This document shows positions 58,078 to 64,000 of a DNA stretch of 64,000 bases, one piece after another. The first letter of the stretch is position 1; every line of letters starts with the position of its first letter. The notes under the pieces were generated by a model, which worked only from the letters and a program-made list of their open reading frames with translations, was not told where the DNA came from and did no database searches. The position numbers and the translations under genes were made by a program. The DNA comes from Bifidobacterium bifidum ATCC 29521 = JCM 1255 = DSM 20456 (GTDB lineage Bacteria > Actinomycetota > Actinomycetes > Actinomycetales > Bifidobacteriaceae). The DNA is taken from NCBI RefSeq assembly GCF_001025135.1, contig NZ_AP012323.1:1550001-1614000 (forward strand), read 5' to 3'.

Positions 58078-59183
58078 CACGACTCGGGGATGTTTGCGCA
58101 ATTCGCTACGGGAAAGATCATAAAAAACTTTCAGATGGCAGCATTCCCACTTATGGTTCTGGCGGAATCATGCGTTACGTAGATACAGCGATCTGCGAAC
58201 AGCCTTCTGTGCTCATTCCTCGAAAAGGAACGCTTGGCAACCTCTTTTACACTGATGAACCTTTCTGGACCGTTGACACCCTTTTTTGGACAGACATCGA
58301 TCAAACAAAAATCGTTCCAAAGTACCTGTACTATCAGCTCAAGCAAAAGGACCTAGCGAGTTACAACGTGGGCACTGCTGTCCCCAGTCTTACAGTTGAA
58401 GTCCTTAATGAAATCGACTTAGATGTACCTTCGATTGACAAACAAAGACGCATAGTCGAGGTTCTGAATTCTTTCGACTCAAAAATCGCCCTTAATAATC
58501 GGCTAAATGATTATTTGCTTGAGCTCGTATCATCAGTTTTTGCATATCGGTTTAGCAACAATGTCAATACGACTGAACTGAAAAATGTTCTTTCGATCTC
58601 AACAAAGGCATTAAAGCCGCAGGAGCATGCTGGCGAAATATGGGAACATTACAGCATTCCAGCATTTGACGAAAATCATAGACCTGTTTTTGAACCGGCG
58701 TCAGGAATCAAGAGCAACAAGTACCAAATCGACAGTGAGTGCATTCTTATCTCTAAGCTAAATCCATCCACCAAGCGAATCTGGATGCCATATTGCTCAA
58801 GTAATAACGCAGTGTGTTCAACAGAATTCATTGTGTATAGACCATATTTGAAGGAATATAAGAGCTTTTACTATGCGGCCATTGATTCGCCTAGGTTTAC
58901 TGACTATCTGCTTGAGCACGTAAGTGGTTCCACGGGAAGTCGTCAGAGAGCTCAGTCCAAAGACACTCTTAACTACTTGATGCCAAATCCAGGTAAAGAA
59001 GAAATCAAGGATTTCTGCACTTTTGCTGATCCGATATATCGTCATATCCAGATAAATGAACAACAGACAGCAAAACTCGAACTGCTACGTGACGCACTCC
59101 TTCCCAAACTCATGTCTGGCGAAATTGACGTTTCGAAGGTTGATCTCACGCAGCTAACAAATAATCATTTAGCTGGTTGTTAA
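58074..59183 (+). CDS. hsdS: Type I restriction-modification specificity subunit, full-length, opposite to hsdM
   Basis: A 369-residue HsdS that sets the DNA target of the methylase. It has two recognition domains, TRD1 (TRLGDVCAIRYGKDHKK...GSGGIMRY) and TRD2 (VLSISTKALKPQEH...ILISKLNPSTKRIW), each followed by a conserved helix (IALNNRLNDYLLELV; ELLRDALLPKLMSGEID). Its start overlaps the recombinase stop (ATGA), so it is translated with that gene rather than with hsdRM. It is convergent with the minus-strand hsdS fragment. AT content is much higher than the genome's. It may be silent storage or an active second allele. Confidence 0.9.
   Translation: MTRLGDVCAIRYGKDHKKLSDGSIPTYGSGGIMRYVDTAICEQPSVLIPRKGTLGNLFYTDEPFWTVDTLFWTDIDQTKIVPKYLYYQLKQKDLASYNVGTAVPSLTVEVLNEIDLDVPSIDKQRRIVEVLNSFDSKIALNNRLNDYLLELVSSVFAYRFSNNVNTTELKNVLSISTKALKPQEHAGEIWEHYSIPAFDENHRPVFEPASGIKSNKYQIDSECILISKLNPSTKRIWMPYCSSNNAVCSTEFIVYRPYLKEYKSFYYAAIDSPRFTDYLLEHVSGSTGSRQRAQSKDTLNYLMPNPGKEEIKDFCTFADPIYRHIQINEQQTAKLELLRDALLPKLMSGEIDVSKVDLTQLTNNHLAGC
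58505..58516 (+). repeat. Inversion site C (AAATGATTATTT core)
   Basis: In the middle of the plus-strand hsdS, codons L-N-D-Y-L. It shares 16 bp (GCTAAATGATTATTTG) with site D in inverted orientation. Confidence 0.8.
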
Positions 59184-59649
59184 GCTCGATTTTCCTATCA
59201 AACAAACTAAGAACATTTGCAATAGCATTTTGTTCCGCCATCGAAGGAAGAGGCAATTTCATGGCACAAAGATTACTCTGGCTCAGCTTTGGCTGCGTAG
59301 ATCCTGTTACGTAGGCAGAAATATCAGTCATATTAAGAAGATGTCTCAGAAAAACGAGATTACACTTTTCGGACTCAGCAATAACATGCGCATGATTATT
59401 CACTCTGAATTTTCCAGAAGCCGCATTCGCAATAGGATTCTTGCGACTCCTAAGATTTTCCCCATCTTCAGCAACCAGTAGGTAATCTCCCTCATAGGTG
59501 TAATCATCTAGATAATCGACAATACCTTGAGCTCCGTAATAAGGATAGGAACCTTTTCTGTCCTTTCTGTCCCTAGAAGATATCGGCTCTCTCTTGACAT
59601 CTTCAAGCTCGATAACATCACCTAGACGCGTCAGCTGCTCACATGCCAT
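59146..59649 (-). CDS. hsdS: Type I specificity subunit, first half only (current inversion state)
   Basis: A 167-residue half HsdS. It contains one recognition domain (TRLGDVIELEDVKREPISS...YPYYGAQGIVDYLDDY) and the central helix (LFDRKIELNNQLNDYL), and then stops two codons after site D (AA, stop). The start ATG overlaps the end of hsdM by a few bases, so it is the expressed hsdS of the hsdRMS operon. Inverting segment C-D would replace the stop by the second half of the 58074 gene in frame. Half HsdS proteins can sometimes act as dimers, so loss of function is not certain. Confidence 0.9.
   Translation of the reverse strand: MACEQLTRLGDVIELEDVKREPISSRDRKDRKGSYPYYGAQGIVDYLDDYTYEGDYLLVAEDGENLRSRKNPIANAASGKFRVNNHAHVIAESEKCNLVFLRHLLNMTDISAYVTGSTQPKLSQSNLCAMKLPLPSMAEQNAIANVLSLFDRKIELNNQLNDYLLAA
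59159..59170 (-). repeat. Inversion site D (AAATGATTATTT core, inverted)
   Basis: At the point where the two convergent hsdS frames overlap. On the minus strand it continues the first half of the hsdM-linked hsdS. Confidence 0.8.
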
Positions 59650-61147
59650 AGCCGATGGCCTCCAGATTCTTCTTGATCTGCTCTTGCAGACGGTTGGATT
59701 CCTCGAAGCATTTGGCGATCTCGCCGGTCAGACGGGTCATCTTCTCCTCGAATGGCTCATCGTCTTCTTCCACTTCGGCGACACCGACGTAACGGCCTGG
59801 AGTCAGGATGTAATCCTGCGCCTTGATATCTTCCGTCGTGGCGATGGCGGAGAAGCCCCTCTCCGTTTCCAGAGTGCCGTCACGGAACGCGTCGAACGCA
59901 GTCGATACCTTGGCGATGTCCTCATCGGTAAACTCGCGGAGCCTGCGGGACACCATGGTTCCCATATCGCGCGCGTCGATGAACAACGTCTTGCCAGACT
60001 GCTTCTTGTTCTTGGTGATGATCCACAGGCTCACAGGTATGCCGGTGCTGTAGAAAAGCTTATCCGGCATCGCGATGATGCCTTCGACCAGATCGGCATC
60101 CACGATCTTGGCGCGGATCTCGCCCTCGTTGTTCGTCTGACTGGACAACGCGCCGTTCGCCAGAACCATGCCCATGCGGCCTAAACGGTTGAGGTGGTGG
60201 ATCATGTGCTGGACCCACGCGAAGTTGGCATTGCCCTCCGGCGGGGTGCCGTACTGCCAGCGTACGTCGTTCTCGAGTTTCTTTCCTCCCCAGTCCTTCA
60301 GGTTGAAGGGCGGGTTAGCGAGGATGAAATCGAATTTCTCGGTCTTGTGCAGGTCCTCGAAGAATGTGTCGGCATTATGATCGCCCAGATCCGCGTCGAT
60401 GCCGCGGATCGCGAGGTTCATGGTCGCCATTTTCCACGTGGTCGGATTGGACTCCTGGCCGTACACGGAGATGTCGTTAATGTTGCCCTGATGGCGTTTG
60501 ACGAAGTCCGCGGACTGTACGAACATGCCGCCGCTGCCGCAGCACGGATCGTACACTCGCCCGTGGTAGGGTTCGATGACTTCGACCAGCGTCTTCACGA
60601 CGCACGCGGGTGTGTAGAACTCGCCGGCGTTCTTGCCCTCCGCTTCGGCGAACTTGGCCAGGCAGTATTCGTAGGTGCGTCCGAGGATGTCGCGGCTATC
60701 GCCCTTTTCGGCCATCTTCACATTGGTGAACAGGTCCACGACTTCGCCCAGACGTCGCTTGTCGAGCTCCTGGCGTGCGAAGTTCTTCGGCAGGATGCCC
60801 TTGAGCTTGTTGTTCTCGGCTTCGATCTGGCGCATGGCCTCGTCGATGACCTTGCCGATCTCGGGCGTGTGCGCGGCCGCTGCGATGGTCTTCCAGCGGG
60901 CGCTCTCGGGAACGAAGAAGATGTTCTCGCTCGCGTATTCGTCGCGGTCCTCCTCGAAGCCCTCGCCCTCCTCAACGAGTTCCTGGTATTTCTGGTCGAA
61001 CTTGTCGGAGATGTACTTCAGGAAGATGAGGCCGAGCACGACGTTCTTGTATTCGGAAGCGTCGATGTTGCCGCGCAGCTTGTCGGCGGCGCTCCAGATC
61101 TGTTCCTCGAAGCCGATCTCGGCGGTATTGTCCTTCTTCTTTGCCAT
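59639..61147 (-). CDS. hsdM: Type I restriction-modification DNA methyltransferase subunit
   Basis: A 502-residue adenine-N6 methylase subunit. The N-terminal HsdM domain (IWSAADKLRGNIDASEYKNVVLGLIFLKYISD) is followed by the catalytic domain with the SAM motif DPCCGSGGMF and the catalytic NPPF in FILANPPFNLKDWG. The C-terminal helix (EKMTRLTGEIAKCFEES) binds HsdS. It lies between hsdR and hsdS with short or overlapping junctions. It methylates the site set by HsdS to protect host DNA. Confidence 0.96.
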   Translation of the reverse strand: MAKKKDNTAEIGFEEQIWSAADKLRGNIDASEYKNVVLGLIFLKYISDKFDQKYQELVEEGEGFEEDRDEYASENIFFVPESARWKTIAAAAHTPEIGKVIDEAMRQIEAENNKLKGILPKNFARQELDKRRLGEVVDLFTNVKMAEKGDSRDILGRTYEYCLAKFAEAEGKNAGEFYTPACVVKTLVEVIEPYHGRVYDPCCGSGGMFVQSADFVKRHQGNINDISVYGQESNPTTWKMATMNLAIRGIDADLGDHNADTFFEDLHKTEKFDFILANPPFNLKDWGGKKLENDVRWQYGTPPEGNANFAWVQHMIHHLNRLGRMGMVLANGALSSQTNNEGEIRAKIVDADLVEGIIAMPDKLFYSTGIPVSLWIITKNKKQSGKTLFIDARDMGTMVSRRLREFTDEDIAKVSTAFDAFRDGTLETERGFSAIATTEDIKAQDYILTPGRYVGVAEVEEDDEPFEEKMTRLTGEIAKCFEESNRLQEQIKKNLEAIGYGM

Positions 61148-61172
61148 GTCTTGTATTATCCTCCTGCTCGTC

Positions 61173-64000
61173 CTATTCGCTGATCTTGGTGTCGGCCCAC
61201 AGCTCGCACTGTTCCATGACGGTCTTCATGGCGTCCTCGACGCCTTCGGGCGGATACTTGTATTTGCGCAGCAAACGTTTGATGGCACGCCGCATGCCGG
61301 CCCTGGCGCTTTCCTTCTTCTGCCAGTCGATCGTGGCGTTGCTCCGCATCGCATCGGTCAGCTCGCGGGCTATCGAGACGAGCTGGTCGTTGTCGTAGAA
61401 GTCCTTGACCGCCTGCGGCTGGGTGATTGCGTCGTAGAACGCCATCTCCTCGTCGCTCAAGCCGAGCTTCTGCGCGTCGTCGCGGTCCTTCATGATCTCC
61501 TTGGCCATGTTGACGAGCTCTTCGATGACCTGCGCGTTAGTGAGCATGCCGTTGAGATACGCGTTCAACGTGTTCTGGAGCATCTCGCTGAACTTCTGGG
61601 ACTTGACCACGCTGGTGCGCCCGTACGCCCGCACTTTCTCCTTGATGAGGCGTTTCAGGCTCTCGATCGCGATGTTCTTCTCCTTCATGCCGGCGACCTC
61701 CTGGAGGAACGCCTCATCGAACAGGGAGATCTCCACGCTGTCCTTCTCGAACAGGTTGAGCACGCCGTCCGCATGCACGCTCTGCTGGAGGATCTCGCTC
61801 ACCTGCTTGTTGAACTCCGTGTACGTCATGCCGCTGCCCCCGCCGGAGCCACGTCCGGTCAGGCGAAGGACCTGCACGCGCAATACGGATAGGTAAGCCG
61901 CCTCATGCGCGTCCTCTTCGCTTACCATGCTTTTGCACAGGCTCAGCGCCTGGTTCATGAGCTGGCATTGCTTGAGGAACGATTCCGTGTCTTCGTGCCG
62001 TTCCAGATCGAGCAGCCAGTCGGTTCCCTCCGCGATGGCGTCGGCAAGCGCCTCCCTGCTGTTCTGGAAGATGAGTTTGCGGTAGTTGAAGCCGTACATG
62101 AGATCACGGCACACGTCGAGCTTTTCGAGGAATTTCGGATAGGCGGTCTCGGCGATGTTCATGTCGCCGTAATTGTGCTGGTCACGGCTGGTATAGTCCT
62201 TCATCGCCCGCTTGAGCGCGCCTGCGATGCCAATGTAATCCACGACCAGACCGCCCTCCTTGCCCTTGCACACGCGGTTGACGCGGGCGATGGCCTGCAT
62301 GAGGTTATGGCCCTTCATCGGCTTGAACACGTACATGGTGGACAGGCTGGGCACGTCGAAGCCGGTGAGCCACATGTCCACGACGATGGCGATCTTGAGG
62401 GAATCGGAATCGTCCTTGAACCTGCGTTCCATCTCCTTCTTGTGCGTGGTGCCGCCGCACACGTCGAACCATTCCTCCGGATCCTGGTTCGACATGGTCA
62501 TCACCACGCCGACCTTGTCTTTCCATTCGGGGCGCAGCTCCATGATCCTGTAGTAGATCTTCATCGCAATCGGCCGGCTGTACGCCACGATCAGGGCCTT
62601 GCCGGCCAGGACGTCGGCGCGGTTGTTCTCGTAATGGTCCACGATGTCGCGGCACAATGCGTCGATGGTTTCAGGAGTGTCGAAGATGGCATCGAGGCCG
62701 CCGAGGTCATGCTTGGACTTCTCCACGCTCGCCTCGTCGGCCTGGTCCGCGAACTCCTTGTAGACCGCGTCGATGCGGCCCAGCGCGTTCTCGTCAAGAT
62801 GGAGCGAGACCACACGGCTTTCGTAGTAGACCGGCTTGGTGGACTCGTCCTCGACGGACTGGGTCATGTCGTACACGTCAATGTAGTCGCCGAAGATCTC
62901 GCGGGTGTTGCGGTCATCCGTGGAGATCGGCGTTCCGGTGAAACCGATATAGGACGCGTTCGGCAGTGCCTTGCGCACGACACGGGCCGCGCCGACCGAC
63001 ACATGACCGTCCGCGTTGATCCGTTCGGTCAGGCCGTACTGGCCGCGGTGAGCCTCGTCCACCATCACCACAACGTTGCTCCGGTCGCACAACGGCTCGT
63101 CGCCGTCCGAGAACTTCTGCATGGTCGTGAAGATGATGCCGTTCGCCTCACGACCCTCAAGCAGTTCCTGAAGATTCCTGCGGCTCTCGGCCTGGACCGC
63201 CTTCTGGCGCAGGAACCTGGCGCAGCGGCTGAATTGTCCGAAAAGCTGGTCGTCGAGATCGTTGCGGTCGGTGATGACCACGATGGTCGGGCTTTCAAGA
63301 TAACGCTGCAGCAGATGTGCGAAGAACACCATCGAAAGCGATTTTCCGCTTCCCTGGGTGTGCCAGAACACGCCGATCCTGCCATCCCCATTGACGGCCT
63401 CTTCCGCTCTGACGATGGCTTTCCGCACCGCGAAATACTGGTGGTATGCGGCGATGATCTTCACGACCTTCTCGGAGGAATCGTTGAAGCATACGAAGTT
63501 TTGGATGATGTCGAGCAGCCGTTCCTTCGGGAGCATGCCGTCAATCATGGTGCTCCATGCCGCGGCTTTCGTTCCGGAATAGTCGCCGTCCGCCGACTTC
63601 CAAGCCACGTAACGGTCCTCGTCGGATGTGATCGTGCCGACCCTGGTCTGGGTCATATCGCTCATCACGCAGAACACGTTGGGCACGAACATGCTCGGTA
63701 TCTGCTTCATGTACTGGCGCAATTGCAGGTACGCGTGTGAAGCGTCCGTCTCCTCTCTCGACGGGGACTTCAGCTCGAACAACACCAACGGCATGCCGTT
63801 CACGAAAATGATGACATCGGGACGTTTCTCGGAATACTCCACGAACGTCCACTGGTTCACGACATGGAAATCGTTGTTCTCGGGATCGCCGAAATCAAGC
63901 AGCCGGACGATGTCATCACGCTCTTCCTTGCCGTCAAAGAAGTGCACTTCGACTCCTGATTGCAGGTAGTCATTGAATATCTCGTTGCGCTGCTCCAAGC
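61173..64000 (-). CDS. hsdR: Type I restriction-modification endonuclease/translocase subunit (5' end outside the window)
   Basis: At least 941 residues, open at the right edge; about 100 N-terminal residues are expected beyond it. The nuclease site appears as RPDVIIFVNGMPLVLFELKSP (PD-ExK type), the helicase has Walker A in FWHTQGSGKSLSM, motif II VDEAHRGQYG, and TGTPIS. The C-terminal helical domain couples to the methylase. It cuts unmethylated DNA after translocation. It is 25 bp upstream of hsdM. Confidence 0.95.
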   Translation of the reverse strand, partial: LEQRNEIFNDYLQSGVEVHFFDGKEERDDIVRLLDFGDPENNDFHVVNQWTFVEYSEKRPDVIIFVNGMPLVLFELKSPSREETDASHAYLQLRQYMKQIPSMFVPNVFCVMSDMTQTRVGTITSDEDRYVAWKSADGDYSGTKAAAWSTMIDGMLPKERLLDIIQNFVCFNDSSEKVVKIIAAYHQYFAVRKAIVRAEEAVNGDGRIGVFWHTQGSGKSLSMVFFAHLLQRYLESPTIVVITDRNDLDDQLFGQFSRCARFLRQKAVQAESRRNLQELLEGREANGIIFTTMQKFSDGDEPLCDRSNVVVMVDEAHRGQYGLTERINADGHVSVGAARVVRKALPNASYIGFTGTPISTDDRNTREIFGDYIDVYDMTQSVEDESTKPVYYESRVVSLHLDENALGRIDAVYKEFADQADEASVEKSKHDLGGLDAIFDTPETIDALCRDIVDHYENNRADVLAGKALIVAYSRPIAMKIYYRIMELRPEWKDKVGVVMTMSNQDPEEWFDVCGGTTHKKEMERRFKDDSDSLKIAIVVDMWLTGFDVPSLSTMYVFKPMKGHNLMQAIARVNRVCKGKEGGLVVDYIGIAGALKRAMKDYTSRDQHNYGDMNIAETAYPKFLEKLDVCRDLMYGFNYRKLIFQNSREALADAIAEGTDWLLDLERHEDTESFLKQCQLMNQALSLCKSMVSEEDAHEAAYLSVLRVQVLRLTGRGSGGGSGMTYTEFNKQVSEILQQSVHADGVLNLFEKDSVEISLFDEAFLQEVAGMKEKNIAIESLKRLIKEKVRAYGRTSVVKSQKFSEMLQNTLNAYLNGMLTNAQVIEELVNMAKEIMKDRDDAQKLGLSDEEMAFYDAITQPQAVKDFYDNDQLVSIARELTDAMRSNATIDWQKKESARAGMRRAIKRLLRKYKYPPEGVEDAMKTVMEQCELWADTKISE

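Noticed and set aside
60194..63740. Long plus-strand frames (329-611 codons)
   Set aside because: Antisense shadows of hsdM and hsdR caused by GC-rich codon use.

Overview
The window comes from a high-GC bifidobacterium, most likely Bifidobacterium bifidum. In the 16S gene on the minus strand, two sites (34599-34617 and 34856-34876) match from memory the species-specific B. bifidum PCR primer pair, and their outer ends are 278 bp apart, the product size I recall. The large 1,3/1,4-alpha-L-fucosidase (AfcB type) and the dense set of host-glycan and amino-acid genes fit that assignment.

Layout. 1-6760 is a zinc-starvation locus: a ZnuA-type lipoprotein, a degenerate CobW/COG0523 protein, five cysteine-free ribosomal protein paralogues (L28, S14, L31B, L36, L32), a COG0701 permease with its TIGR03943 partner, a small Cys/His-rich protein and a Fur-family regulator (probable Zur), with palindromic TGATAAT-type operators at three places. 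6860-28000 is mostly core metabolism and replication: purEK, an oxidoreductase, a DXS-like protein, tRNA-Arg, an RpiR regulator, dnaG, dGTPase, alr, an amino-acid permease, luxS, recQ, metB and a cystathionine beta-synthase-like gene. It also holds a deletion scar of an AmmeMemoRadiSam locus. 28373-29548 is an AT-richer pair coding for a lipoprotein and a secreted metzincin protease. 29682-35342 is a complete rRNA operon on the minus strand.

35562-42904 carries a hydroxyacid dehydrogenase, a five-gene peptide ABC transporter and coaX. 42968-49417 is a sugar locus (solute-binding protein, GH42 beta-galactosidase, LacI regulator) whose own transporter is decaying: one binding protein is frameshifted and the permease has lost its EAA loop. 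49862-54325 is the 1487-residue cell-surface fucosidase. 54546-56400 is a scrap yard: an IS30-type fragment, an HTH/DUF2442 pair, and a relic type I-C CRISPR leader with one intact repeat and no cas genes.

56401-64000 is the most interesting part: a type I restriction-modification locus with an invertible specificity module. hsdR, hsdM and a truncated hsdS are on the minus strand. Facing them are a tyrosine recombinase, a full-length hsdS and an orphan half-hsdS cassette. Four copies of a 12-bp core (AAATGATTATTT) lie in alternating orientation at the central conserved region and at the 3' ends of the hsdS units, in the same codon phase, so inversion would make new full-length specificity proteins.

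Limits: no alignments or searches were run. Family calls come from motif reading, rRNA ends are approximate, and hsdR runs off the right edge.
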